This document shows, piece by piece, positions 21,976 to 32,979 of a stretch of DNA of 64,000 nucleotides. The notes under the pieces were generated by a model that saw only the letters and a program-made list of their open reading frames with translations, made no database searches and was not told the origin of the DNA. This stretch comes from Ahaetulla prasina (taxonomy: Eukaryota; Chordata; Lepidosauria; Squamata; Colubridae): assembly GCF_028640845.1 (NCBI RefSeq), contig NC_080548.1:10038314-10102313 (forward strand), written 5' to 3'. The translations under genes and the position numbers were made by a program. Positions within the stretch are counted from its first letter, which is position 1. Each line of letters starts with the position of its first letter.

Positions 21976-22842
21976 CCTAACTATTTTGGACTACCACCCA
22001 TCCATCCTGTTCCCAGTCCACTTTGCAACCATCAGATTCTCTAGAAATCTCCATCCAGTCCTGATCCTGTTCAACTCCTAAATTTTCTGAAGAACCAAGA
22101 GCTTGCTTCAAATGTTTTCTCAGGATGCCAGCACAGGAAAGCCTTTTCTCAGAAGGGATATTCCAATGTCTATCAGAAAGGGAGGTGTGCCAGCGCCTAG
22201 TTATAGCCTGCCTCAAAATGTCCAATTATTTTTAAACGGCCTGCTTCATAGCTGCTAACGCTATATTCATCGACTGGAAAAATAATGCTATTAGTTCAAG
22301 TAAACACATTCATCAGCTTCCCGTTCAAAATGTTTTGGATTCTACAGGTGTGCGCAATGTGTGAAGCTGTTTTGTTATTGTTTTTCAACCTCGTCAACCT
22401 TGGCAGCATTTGTGGAGTAGAAATCCCCCTGCCTTAAAACTGCTAAGGTTGAGAAATATTCTCATCTTACGACAAGTCCTTTAGTGACCATTCAAAGTAC
22501 CGTGGGCCTGGGAAAAAAGGTAATTATGATCCACATTTAAAGTTCTGACATCTGAATTCCCTGTGGTCACATGACTCTATTTCGGGTGCTCAGCAACCAG
22601 CCCACAATTAACGCGATGGCTCAGGAGAGGAGGAGACCATGGGTCACATACTCCTTCGATATTCATTTTACAGAGAGATTAAAAAAAAAAAAACCATACC
22701 CTTCCAATAATTGCTAGGTATCCTGGCTGTTCTGACACTGCTTATCTGCAGTGGCTGCTTAAGGAAAAACAGTCCGTAACTACAGTGCAGGTGGCTAGAT
22801 TCTGCGCAGCAACACTGGGGATTCATTGGAAATATGTGTCTA
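21976..22842. other. Mostly unrecognised
   Basis: 22475-22605 is a fragment of the 'gttgtaag' MITE family. Nothing else is recognised. Confidence 0.45.
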
Positions 22843-23090
22843 ATGAGCCGTGGTGGCGCAGTGGTTAGAGTGAGTACCACAGGCTACTTCTGCTGACTGC
22901 CGGCTGCCTGCAATTTGGCAGTTCAAGTCTCACCAGGCCCAAGGTTGACTCAGCCTTCCATCCTTCCGAGGTGGCTAAAATGAGGACCTAGAGTGTTGGG
23001 GAAAGTTTGCTGACTCTATAAACTGCTTAGAGAGGGTGTAAAGCACTGTGAAGCAGTATACAAGTCTAAGTGCTGTTGCTATTGCTAATC
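22843..23090 (+). repeat. tRNA-derived SINE (Sauria-SINE type), near full length
   Basis: gagccgtggtggcgcagtggttagag (A box), ggcagttcaagtctc (B box), 'gaggacctagagtgttgggg', then 'agcactgtgaagcagtatacaagtctaagtgctgttgct'. Confidence 0.9.
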
Positions 23091-23218
23091 CACCATAGCT
23101 ATTTTATACAACAAATTTTTGCACTGCTTATTCCTTTCCCTCTTAGTATTAAACTGACTGAGTATTAAACCTTACCATTTATGGATTGTAATTTTAGCAT
23201 AGTTAGACCATGTGCAAT

Positions 23219-23285
23219 TCAGAGGTGGGTTTCAGCAGGTTCTGACCAGTTCTGAAGAACAGGTAGCACAAATTTTGAGTAGCCA
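23219..23285. mobile_element. hAT MITE left end only
   Basis: CAGAGGTGGGTTTCAGCAGG... as in 1612-2176, truncated after 'cacaaattttgagta'. Confidence 0.7.
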
Positions 23286-23383
23286 CATAGTATACTAATA
23301 TAAACTGCTTTTTTACAGACCCCTATGACTGGAATTCAGATAACACTGTCAATTCAGAGCAAACCAACTACAAAATGACAAGT

Positions 23384-23452
23384 GGGGGGAGGGAGGGGGG
23401 AGGAAAGGAGGGAGGGAGGGAGGGAGAGAGAGAAAGAGACAGAGAGAGATTC
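23384..23452 (+). repeat. (GGGA)n/(GA)n microsatellite
   Basis: Purine-only simple repeat. Confidence 0.95.
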
Positions 23453-23529
23453 AACTGAAATGTGATGGAATCAAAATATCCCTTTGCAGTTTAAAAATGT
23501 AACTCGTGCCTTTTCGATTTTCATTGAAT

Positions 23530-23840
23530 AAAAGCAACAGCACTTAAGACTTATATACCTCTTCACTGTGCTTTACAGCCCTCTTTAAGCAGTTTACAGA
23601 GTCAGCCTATTGCCCCCAACAATCTCGGTCCTCAGTTCAGCAACCTCAGAAGGATGAAAGGCTGAGTCAACCTTGAGACAGTGAAAATCAAATTGCAGGC
23701 AGTGGGCAGAGTTAAGCTGCAGTACTGCATTCTAACCACTACGTCACCACGGCTTTTTGGACAATGCCGCCTCCCTCGGCCAAGAAATGCAGATAAGCCC
23801 CCTAGAGTCGGACATGACTGGACAGAGAAACTGTACCTTT
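23530..23840 (-). repeat. tRNA-derived SINE, antisense, plus a second SINE fragment
   Basis: 23530-23758 is an antisense full SINE ending at ccacggc. 23765-23840 (aagaaatgcagataagccccctagagtcggacatgactgg) is a piece of the SINE seen at 39513-40172. Confidence 0.8.
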
Positions 23841-24488
23841 AATCTACGGTCACAGTTGGAGTATTTTGCCTTGTCATGAGTTCTTTCAATAAAGGAGCAA
23901 GATATATCAAAAGGTCATCATTAATCTATTAAGTGCATCATCAAGAAATCCATATTAACCAAGAGAAAGAAGGGAAAGTAAACATGCTTGTTTCAAGGAA
24001 TTTCTTCTTCTTCCTGGTTTGCTAGTCAAGGACCAAAATGAAATCACTGATGGATGGACCAACCTCTTAAAGGCATCCCAAAACAACAGAGCTTTAAATA
24101 CCTGAAGATAGTTCTCTGTCATTTCTCGCTTGGACTACTACAGGTCACCCTATGTGGAGCTTGAAGATGACCCAGACGACAAAGATGCTTGTCTGTTGAT
24201 CAGCACTAGTGTAGTCCAGCAATGGTTGCTGAGAGACTTCTAGGTTCAATTCAATGTGCCGGTTGGTATCTATACAATGATATTAGGCCAGGAGATTTGA
24301 GCTTCCTACCTGAATGTTCTTCCTCATGAGAAGCTCCTTCCTGAGGAATCCCCCATGTGATTTAGCCAGAAAAGGACACTATGAGTTCTTGCAATTAGAC
24401 AGATCACGGGAGTATGGATCCAGAGAATGGCACTCTCAATGGTGACCCACTCACTGTGAAACAGTTGACGTTCTGAGAGCTTCTTTTC
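23841..24488. other. No recognisable gene or repeat
   Basis: Unclassified sequence. Confidence 0.45.
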
Positions 24489-24496
24489 CTTTAGGA

Positions 24497-24625
24497 CAGG
24501 GGTCTCCAACCTTGGCAACTTTAAGATTTGTGGACTTCAACTCCCAGAATACCTCAGCCAGCCAGCTTTGAATTCTTAGAGTTGAAGTCCACAAGTCTTA
24601 AAGTTGTCAAGGTTGGAGACCCCTG
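24497..24625. mobile_element. Palindromic hAT MITE
   Basis: CAGGGGTCTCCAACC...GGTTGGAGACCCCTG with the perfect 8-bp duplication ctttagga (24489-24496, 24626-24633). Confidence 0.95.
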
Positions 24626-24633
24626 CTTTAGGA

Positions 24634-25628
24634 GACAGGCCAAACCCTTCCTCTTCTTCAGGGTTGTCCGAGGCATTAATTTTATAGAAAACAGCCACAT
24701 TTTTTTTCCAAAGGTTTGAATGATCTTGATACCTCTGGACTTTCCAGATGTTTTTCATGTTCTGTTGGCAGCTGGGGGCATGCAATTAATTGTAACCAAT
24801 CAATCAATCAACGTTAGATTTATCTATTAATGCTACTCCCTGATGCCTTGTTACATCAAGCCTGACATTGCCAGGGGTCAATGATTGCAAACAGGGCCAA
24901 AACAAAAACAAAACAAATTCTTCAGCTACACATTTTTCATCTGGTGACTCTTGACATTGCAAACTTTTCTGGCATGTAACTGAAAGTTGGATGATCTCCA
25001 GAGCTGGTGATGCTCTCCAGCCAGACCAAAACACAAAACTGGGGGGGAAATTGCCATCTCCAAAAACATTCTTTTAGGATGCTCACATTGGTTATTTATG
25101 AAAGTTTCAGAGAGAAGTTGACCACTATCTACACTTCACTGCTTTCTCCAATATTTCATTTTGATATTTGGCACTTGCTGCCGTGCAGTGATATTTAAAG
25201 CTGGACAAGATGTGAAGGCTCCTATTTGATATTTCCAAAAACTACTACAACAACAAAAATACTAAAGGATACCAACAAGATAAAGGATCTGAATGATAAT
25301 GTTAAAAAATTTACATTCAGGACATGGAGCTTAATGTAAAGTTCACTATTTCTTATCTGCAATCTGATGGGCAAAATATTTTAGGATATTTCATCTCTAA
25401 CACAGCTCACTGTTATTACTGAAAGGAGAATAATGTATTTAACCCTTGCCAGGTCAGGGGACAGAAGAGAGTGATAATTTTTTTTTTTTGAGACACTCCT
25501 TTCATCAGGCAAATTATTCATATCACTGTGGAACCATGAACCATTGCATGCCAAACCCATTAACTGAGGGTCTAGAAATGAAAGGTCTCCTTTGATGGTG
25601 GTACAGAGATGCTAGAAGATCGGTTCTA
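24634..25628. other. No recognisable gene or repeat
   Basis: Unclassified AT-leaning sequence with no coding features. Confidence 0.45.
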
Positions 25629-26086
25629 GGCACGGGTGAAATCCAGCATGTGCGCGCTGGCCAGCTGGTTTCCGGGTCTTCTGGGCCTACCTGCAATAGG
25701 GAAACAGGCTGTTTCCTACCTCCAGAGGGCGTGGTGGGAATGGGGAAGGCCCGTTTTTTTCTCTCCTCGTGCTCCAGAGCCTTTCTAGGAGCCGGGGGGG
25801 GCAAAATGGCCTTCCCCAACCACCACCACCGAAGGCCTTCTGGAGGCCAAAACCGGCCCGTTTGCCAACTTCCAGCCTCCAGAGGACCTCCGGGGGTTTG
25901 GGGAAGGCCTTTTTGCTGCTCCCAAGGCTCCTAGAAAGGCTCTGGAGCCTGAGGAGAGCAAAAAATGGGCCTTCCGGTCCCACCGGAAGTTGGCAAATGA
26001 GCTGTTTTTGGCCTCCGGAGGGCCTCCGGGGGGTGGGGAAGGCTGTTTTCATGCCCCCACCCCAGGCTCCTAGAAAGGCTCTGAAG

Positions 26087-26796
26087 CAGGGGTGAAATGC
26101 CCCCGGATCGGACGGGCTCGCGCGATCCGGTAGCGATGGCGGCTGCTGGTTCGGATGACCGGTAGCAAAAATCCCTGGCCCCGTCCCCCCTGCCTCTGCT
26201 GAGCCGTACCATCTGCGGAGGGTTTTTTTTTTTTTACTTTTAAAAGCCGGTTTTGCTTCAGCCGAAACATGCCTTTAAAAGTAAAAAAAAGCCTTTGAGG
26301 ATCCTGCCCCTCAGCTGAGATCGGCAGAGACTTTAAACTTAAAAAAAAAAAATTAAAGTCTCCTCTGGCGATCTCACCTGAGTTCCTCATCAGCAGAACC
26401 TTACTTGTACTCTTACTTGTAGAAAACATGTTTTCTACAAGTAAGAGTAGAGATTCTAAGGCACTTACCTGATTACTGATGAACGCATGGCTCTTTTTCC
26501 AGCCCGAAAGTAGTTTCACTTTCAGCCAGACAGAATCAATCGCTTAGCTAATCTATTTCCTCGGTGATCAACTGGTTGGCTTTGCTGGCTGAGGAACTCT
26601 GGGATTTGAAGTCCACAATAAAATAAAATAAAATAAAATAAAATAAAATAAAATAAAATAAAATAAAATAAAATAAAATAAAATAAAATAAAATAATAAA
26701 ATAAAATATTTGTGCAGCTTTCTGAGATTTGGTGTGTTTCTGTAGTGTTTCACTCTAACTACACAAACACACAAAATCTCAGAAAGCTGTATGTGG

Positions 26797-26843
<47 letters not shown>

Positions 26844-27138
26844 AGTTGTGTGTGTGTAAAGTGTGAAAGTTGGTTTTTGAGCTTTTTGTGGCTGTGTGAA
26901 GTGTGAAGTGCAGCTGCTTTTACATTGTGTGTGAGTCAGTTGTGTTGTGTTGTGTTGTGTGTATGTAAAGTGTGAAAGTTGGTTTTTGGTACCTCTTATT
27001 GTTTTTTATACTTTGTTAATTATTTTTATTATTTATTGTTATTGGCCACGCCCATCCAGTCATCTGACCACCAAGTCACACCCACCAATTAAGCTACACC
27101 CACATAACCGGTAGGGAAAATTTTAGATTTCACCCCTG
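26087..27138. mobile_element. hAT-type element, about 1 kb, non-autonomous
   Basis: CAGGGGTGAAATGCCC...GATTTCACCCCTG; flanks ctctgaag (26079-26086) / ctcggaag (27139-27146) match in 7 of 8. Inside are a perfect 42-bp palindrome (26408-26449), a half palindromic MITE (26576-26617), (AAAAT)n at 26618-26708, an inverted repeat at 26715-26791 and (GT)n at about 26803-26842. Confidence 0.75.
26618..26708 (+). repeat. (AAAAT)n microsatellite
   Basis: About eighteen AAAAT/AAATA units. Confidence 0.95.
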
Positions 27139-27318
27139 CTCGGAAGCCTGATGAGAGCAAAAAATGGGCCTATCGGGCCCACCGTGCCAAAAGCGGGGGG
27201 GGTTGCATGCACATGTGCGGGGGCATGGCGCATAGAATTATGGGTGTGGGCACACGCGCAACCACCCACCCCGTGCTCCCCCCACTTTTGGCATGTGATG
27301 TCAAAAAGGTTCACCATC

Positions 27319-29152
27319 TAAAATGTACTGAAGAAGAAGATAAAGTTCCTGCCACAATTTTTCCTTTTGGGAATTAAAACGGATTGTACAGGGATTGAGA
27401 CTAAACTGATTCTGAATTTAATAACAGCAGCAAGACTGTTGATTGGACAATATTGGAAGAAAGAAGAGGTACCTACAATAGAAGAATGGATACTGAAAGT
27501 CATTAATTTGGCTGAGATGGCTAAAATCTCAGCTTTTTTATTTATTTATTTATTTATTTATTAATCACATTTATATACCGCCCTATCTCCCGAAGGACTC
27601 AGGGCGGTTCACAGGCAAGTAAAAGACATATAAATACAGACTAAAACCACAGTTAAAAAACTTATTCTACAAAGCCGAATTAAAAAGCAATATAAATAAT
27701 AAAAACCATTTAAAACCAATATAAATTTAAAAACTAAATCAGTCCTGCGCAGATGAATAAGTGTGTTTTAAGCTCGCGACGGAAGGTTCGGAGGTCCGGA
27801 AGTTGACGGAGTCCTGGGGGGAGTTCGTTCCAGAGGGTGGGAGCCCCCACAGAGAAGGCCCTTCCCCTGGGTGTCGCCAGGCGGCACTGCCTAGCTGACG
27901 GCACCCTGAGGAGTCCCTCTCTGTGAGGCGCGCAGGTCGGTGAGAGGTATTCGGTAGCAGTAGGCGGTCCCGTAAGTAGCCCGGCCCTATGCCATGGGCG
28001 CTTTAAAGATGGTCACCAGAACCTTGAAGCGTGCCGGAAGGCCACAGGTAGCCAGTGCAGTCTGCGCAGGATGGGTGTCACAGGAGCCACGAGGGCTCCC
28101 TCTATCACCAGCGCAGCCGCATTCTGGACTAACTGAAGCCTCCGGATGCCCCTCAAGGGGAGCCCCATGTAGAGAGCATTGCAGTAATCCAGACGAGACG
28201 TCACGAGGGCGTGAGTGACCGTGCATAAGGCATCCCGGTCTAGAAAGGGGCACAACTGGCGCACCAGGCCAACCTGGTGGAAAGCTCTCCTGGAGATGGC
28301 CGCCAAATGATCTTCAAAAGACAGCCGTTCATCCAGGAGGACGCCTAAGTTGCGCACCCTCTCCATCGGGGCCAATGACTCGCCCCCAACAGTCAGCCGT
28401 GGACTCAGCTGACTGTACCAGGATGCCGGCATCCACAGCCACTCTGTCTTGGAGGGATTGAGCTTGAGCCTGTTTCTCCCCATCCAGACCCGTACGGCTT
28501 CCAAACATCAGGACAGCACTTCGATAGCTTTGTTGGGGTGGCCCGGTGTGGAAAAGTACAGCTGGATGTCATCAGCGTACAGCTGGTACCTCACACCGAA
28601 GCCACTGATGATCTCACCCAGCGGCTTCATATTGATGTTGAACAGAAGGGGCGAGAGAATCGACCCCTGCGGCACTCCACAAGTGAGGCGCCTCGGGCTC
28701 GACCTCTGCCCCCCTGTCAACACCGTCTGCAACCGGTCGGAGAGATAGGAGGAGAACCACCGATAAACGGTGCCTCCCACTCCCAATCCCTCCAACCGGC
28801 GCAGCAGGATACCATGGTATTAAAAGACAATACGCAGGAAAGATATTTAATTGAATGGAAAAAATGGATTGATTATCTACAAAACAGATTAAGAAATATC
28901 AGATTGCCTTTGAATAATTAGAAAGTTATTTTATCTAATGGGGAGGGGGTTGGGAGATGAAAAGCTTTGGATGTGGTTAATTGGATTGGAAGGGAAAATT
29001 TTATTCTATGTTTGGTTTATGTATAACAATACCTTGTGATTGACCCGGGAAGCCGGGGGAAGGAGGGGGAGGGGGTTTTCTGGGAGGGAGGGGGGGGGGA
29101 AAAGGGGAGGAAATGTCTTTGTTTTTTTTTAAACTTTTTCAATAAAAAAAAA
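27319..29152 (+). mobile_element. L1 LINE 3' part with 16-bp duplication, split by an L2 LINE
   Basis: Flanked by aaaaaggttcaccatc (27303-27318, 29153-29168). Codes for the end of L1 ORF2 (GIKTDCTGIETKLILNLITAARLLIGQYWKK..., then KDNTQERYLIEWKKWIDYLQN after the insert), then a G-rich 3' UTR and AATAAA-poly(A). The open reading is cut at 27537 and resumes at about 28813 exactly where the intact copy at 35870 reads through. Confidence 0.9.
27538..28812 (-). mobile_element. L2-type LINE with RT domain, nested antisense in L1
   Basis: On the minus strand: RT part 28508-28795 (VYRWFSSYLSDRLQTV, CGVPQGSILSPLLFNINM, YQLYADDIQLYF, which holds the YADD catalytic motif), then 28013-28504 (NRLKLNPSKTEWL, VRNLGVLLDERLSFEDH, LVTSRLDYCNALYMGLP). 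The two parts are in different frames, so at least one frameshift has occurred. The 3' UTR ends at the (TTTA)n on the 27538 side. 5' truncated. Confidence 0.92.
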
Positions 29153-29168
29153 AAAAAGGTTCACCATC

Positions 29169-29564
29169 ACTGGTCTAGACTCCTGATGAAAAGGCAAAGC
29201 AGTGTTCAGTTGGCTTGTTCAACTGGGGCTAACCTGATCTGGTGCTGCCTCAAGCAGTAAGCAGCACAACAGCCCTGGTTCTCACCTGAATGAGCATAGC
29301 CTAACAGGGCTATTGGTGTTACCATCCAGGCTACATGAAGTCCAAGAGAGGATACCAATGTGGTGCCAAAGATTAAGATTTCAGATTTGTCCTTCTTACA
29401 GCATTTCATTCTGATCTCGTCTGTGACTACTTGGGACTTGTCCCTCACCCCTTGCAGACATCCATGAGTTCAACCTGTCCAACCATCCTCTCAAATTCTT
29501 GTGGGAACTAAGCCACCAAGTGAAGCCATCATATAAGGGTTTTTTTAACTAGTATAATCCCTGA
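29169..29564. other. No recognisable gene or repeat
   Basis: Unclassified sequence following the L1 duplication. Confidence 0.4.
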
Positions 29565-29695
29565 TTGTATAAACTGAAGAATGGAATCAAAATCACATGA
29601 ACTATTAGTACCACTTTATAAAACCTTAATAAGGACCACACCTGGAATACTGCATCCAGGTTTGGTCACCACACTACAAAAAAGATGCTGAGACA

Positions 29696-29880
29696 GGGGA
29701 GTTAAGGGGGTGTTGGAAGAGTGTGGATATGGCTTAGATTTTTGTGGTATTTTAGATTATGATTGATAAATGTTATACCCTGCATTCTGTTCTGGGAAGT
29801 CTTGGGGGGGGCTGGGGGAGAAGGGGGGGGAGGGGGGAAGTGAGGGGGGAATTTGTTCTTTGTAAAACTTTTTCAATAAA
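29696..29880 (+). mobile_element. L1 3' UTR insertion with 18-bp duplication
   Basis: Flanked by aaaaaagatgctgagaca (29678-29695, 29881-29898). Very short, 5'-truncated copy: G-rich 3' UTR (ttctgggaagtcttgggg) ending cttttTCAATAAA. Confidence 0.95.
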
Positions 29881-30279
29881 AAAAAAGATGCTGAGACATT
29901 AGAAAAAGTGCAGAGAAGAGCAACTAAGATGATTAAAGGCCTGGAGACTAAAACATACGAAGAACGGGTGCAGGATTTGGGTTTGGTTGCTCTAGAGAAA
30001 AGAAGGACTGGGGGAGTGACATGATAGGAGTATTCCAGTATTTGAGGGGCTGCTACAAAGAAGAAGGGGTCAACTTATTTTCCAAAGCACCAGAAGGCAG
30101 GACAAAAAAAATGGATGGAAACTAATCAAGGAGAGAAGCAACCTGGAATTGAGGAGAAACTTCCTAACAGTGAGAACAATTAATCAGTAGAATGATTTGC
30201 CTTCAGAAGTTGCAGGTGCTTCATCACTGGAGGTTTCTAAGAAGAGACTGGACAGCCACTTGTCTGAAATAGTATAGGA

Positions 30280-30433
30280 CAGGGGTCTCCAACCTTGGCC
30301 ACTTTAAGACTTGTGGACTTCAACTCCCAGAATTCCTCAGCCAGCTTTGCTTTTTTTTTTCAGCTTTGCTGGCTGGGGAATTCTGGGAGTTGAAGTCCAC
30401 AAGTCTTAAAGTGGCCAAGGTTGGAGACCGCTG
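30280..30433. mobile_element. Palindromic hAT MITE
   Basis: CAGGGGTCTCCAACC...GGTTGGAGACCGCTG; flanks gtatagga / gtataggg match in 7 of 8. A T-run near 30350 expands the centre. Confidence 0.93.
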
Positions 30434-30515
30434 GTATAGGGTCTGCTACTTGAGCAGGGGCTTGGACTGGGAGACCTCCAAAGTCCAACCCAGCTCTATT
30501 ATATTCTATAGAATG

Positions 30516-31042
30516 TTTTTTTTATAAAGTTTTTTATTTTATAGACAAACATACATTTAAAACATCAGCAATTCCTTCCGTGTGACATCTTGGTATTTTC
30601 TTCCTGGCTCCATTATTTTGTTGTTTCTTCTTTCTTCACTTCAATTTGAACTATTACCATTATTCCACAAATACATTATTATCATTTTCTTACATAAATT
30701 TTGTAATGTTCTTACATTGCTTATCTGTACCTTTCTTCTAACCAATGGTAAAATTTATCCCATATCTTAAAATATTCTGAATCCTCTCTTTCTTTAATCA
30801 TCAAGGTTAATCTATTCATTTCTGCACAGATACTTTTCCATCAGCCGCTATTTTTTCTAATAGTTTAGAATCTTCCAGAATAAATACTAAATCATCAGCA
30901 AAAGCTTGTAGTTTATATTCTTCTTTTTTGACTTTTATTCCTTTAATGTTATCATTTCTTCTGATATTCCTGTTCAAAACTTCTAAAGTCAACATGAATA
31001 GCAGTGAGGGTAGCGGACAACCTTGCCTTGTTTTTTAGGGGA
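30516..31042 (-). mobile_element. L1 LINE, internally deleted, with part of RT, antisense
   Basis: Minus strand at 30860-31035 reads QGCPLPSLLFMLTLEVLNRNI and EYKLQAFADDLVFILEDS, the L1 reverse-transcriptase block with the FADD catalytic motif. It then jumps at about 30840 to the C-terminal and 3' part, so about 1 kb or more of ORF2 is missing. Confidence 0.85.
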
Positions 31043-31461
31043 TCCCGCCCATGTCGCATGCACATTGGGCGAATCCTCCTGATCTAATTCTAAAGTCCAG
31101 GGATGTGCTGTCAAATCTGTTAACAAGGTGTCCTCTCCAGTGAGCGAGAACAAACAGAGGAGGGCAAAGGAAAGGCATGACTTGATCGTCCGGAAGAACA
31201 AAGACATCCTGCTTCTCTCATTTGTTTTGCCTGCTGTTCATCTGGAACCAAGCTAGTCAAGAGAGACAGGAGTGATTAACGCCTCCAGGTAGCAGTGCGT
31301 GAGCTTGTCCCCTCTTGGGTCTTCCTCCAGCACTCGCCACCTGGTTTCCTTTACAGCTAAATTCAGCATCAACATGGCTCCGTTCTTCACTCCCCAGCCT
31401 TCTCCAGGACAGGCTGTTGGCCCTTGGGTGTGGTGCGATGAAAGGATACCTTTCTCATATG
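31043..31461. other. No recognisable gene or repeat
   Basis: Unclassified sequence. Confidence 0.4.
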
Positions 31462-31469
31462 GGTGGGCT

Positions 31470-31709
31470 CAGTGGTGAAATTCTTTTTTTTTTTTAACTA
31501 CCATTCTGTGGGCATGGCTTGGTGGGCATGGCAGGGGAAGGATACTGCAAAATCTCCATTCCCCCTCCACTCCTGGGGGAAGGATATTGCAAATATCCCA
31601 CCCCACTCTGAGGCCAGCCAGAGGTGGCATTTGCCGGCTCTCCGAACTGCTCAAAATTTCTGCTACGGGTTCTCCAGAACCTGTCAGAACCTGCTGGGTT
31701 TCACCCCTG
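31470..31709. mobile_element. hAT MITE, 'gtgaaattc' family
   Basis: CAGTGGTGAAATTC...GGTTTCACCCCTG with the perfect 8-bp duplication ggtgggct (31462-31469, 31710-31717). Same family as 46088-46383 and 52297-52654. Confidence 0.93.
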
Positions 31710-31717
31710 GGTGGGCT

Positions 31718-32484
31718 GCTCCTTGTGCCTTTTGGAGTTCTTCAGTCCCCAGCTGGATGCTTGCTCACCTTTTTCAGCAAACAGATGCATGAACCATTTA
31801 ACTGACAAGGCCACTTGTTTGGCAATTGGAAGCTGACCGCTGCCGCATTTGGTTTCTTTCCGGTTTGTAATGCTGCAGCTTTATATTTATGAACAATTGG
31901 AGGGTGATTTGTGCCTTGCAAAAGCCGAAAGGCATGAAGCCGTAATAAATCTCCTCCCAGAACGGAATGACCTTGTGCCTTGTCTCCTCAACAAGGAGTC
32001 ATTTCCTGCCTCTACCCTCTCCTTAACTTTCTTTTTTCCCCCATTTGGTCTTCTTTTTCTTTTTTTCATTCATTTGCTCTCTCTTGCATTTTTTATGACT
32101 GGCTAGAAATCAACCCATCTTTTTTTTTTCCCCAGGCAAAACCAAAGTGATAAAATCCACCAATTTTGACTGTGGCTTAAAAGCAATTTCATTTTTATTT
32201 TTTTTTACTCAGCAGCGGCTGAATGATTTTATCAAGGTGGAGAGGGGGAAGAGCCTTTGTAAGATCACACCTAGAACTGCTGTCGAAATGTACCACTTCC
32301 TGGTCTGGTTGCCATCCTAGCAGGATTTTTCTGCTTTAGCCATAAAGATTTAGCAAGTGGGATTATCTTGAAGTCGCAATAGCAATTAAATTCAACCAGT
32401 CTGCCAGGTTTCCGATTTCATCCCCAAAAAATTGTACCAAATTGGAGTTGCCAAATTATAGGGCAACCGCAAGTAATGCCAGTT
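31718..32484. other. Repeat-free stretch; possible conserved non-coding block at 31800-32240
   Basis: No repeat signature. 31810-32000 (ggcaattggaagctgaccgctgccgc..., ...ggcatgaagccgtaataaatc...) has balanced composition. It is a candidate only; it could equally be ordinary unique DNA. Confidence 0.3.
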
Positions 32485-32925
32485 TGATCCAGTGGTTAAG
32501 GCCCCAGGCTAGAAACTGGGAGATGGTGAGTTCTAGTCCCGCCTTAGCCATGAAAGCCAGCTGGGTGACTTTGGGCCAGTCCCACTCTCTCAGCCCAACC
32601 CACCTCACAGGGCAGTAGTGGGTTCCACTTACCTTCGCTACTGGTTTGGAACTGTGAGTGTGCGCATGCGTGTGGGAGCAAACCAGACACATGGCGCTTC
32701 TACACATATGCAGAGCATCTGTGCTGACGTCCAGGCTGGTGGGCGCAGCCTCCCACTACCGCCATTACCGGTTCACCTGAACCGGGGCAAACCGGTAGAA
32801 ACCCATCACTGTCACAGGGTTGTTATTGTTGTTGTGGAGAAAATAGGAGGAGGAAGGTGTGTTGAATATATTCGCTACCTTGGGTTGTTTGTAAAAATAA
32901 TAGAGATACAAATAAATAAATAAGC
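32485..32925 (+). repeat. tRNA-derived SINE, second family, split by hAT
   Basis: gccagtttgatccagtggttaaggc (A box), gagttctagtcccgcc (B box), 'agctgggtgactttgggccagtc', then after the insert 'gttgttattgttgttgtggagaaaataggagg...ctaccttgggttgtttgtaaaaataata'. Confidence 0.88.
32613..32811. mobile_element. hAT MITE nested in the SINE
   Basis: CAGTAGTGGGTTCCACTTACC...GAAACCCATCACTG with the perfect 8-bp duplication tcacaggg (32605-32612, 32812-32819). Confidence 0.95.
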
Positions 32926-32979
32926 TCCAGTAAACTCTAATTCTTGGCTGTGATTTCATGGTCACTTGGATCTTTGTGG

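Larger units (their letters stand above)
25629..27302. repeat. GC-rich composite element with a hAT element inside (26087-27138)
   Basis: Starts 'gggtgaaatccagcatgtgcgcgctgg' and consists of repeated 'gctcctagaaaggctctggagcc' and 'ggcccgtttgccaacttcc' blocks. It resumes at 27147 and ends 'ggcatgtgatgtcaaaaaggttcaccatc', the same end motif as 15827-16347. Confidence 0.6.
29565..30515 (+). repeat. CR1 LINE 3' part, carrying an L1 and a hAT insertion
   Basis: Sense CR1 (gaatggaatcaaaatcacatgaact..., ...aggctgctacaaag..., ...ggttgg-like tail) with many stop codons. It is interrupted by L1 at 29696-29880 and a hAT MITE at 30280-30433. Confidence 0.9.

Noticed and set aside
22843..22935. A tRNA gene
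   Set aside because: A and B boxes are present but the sequence continues as a SINE and does not form a cloverleaf acceptor stem.
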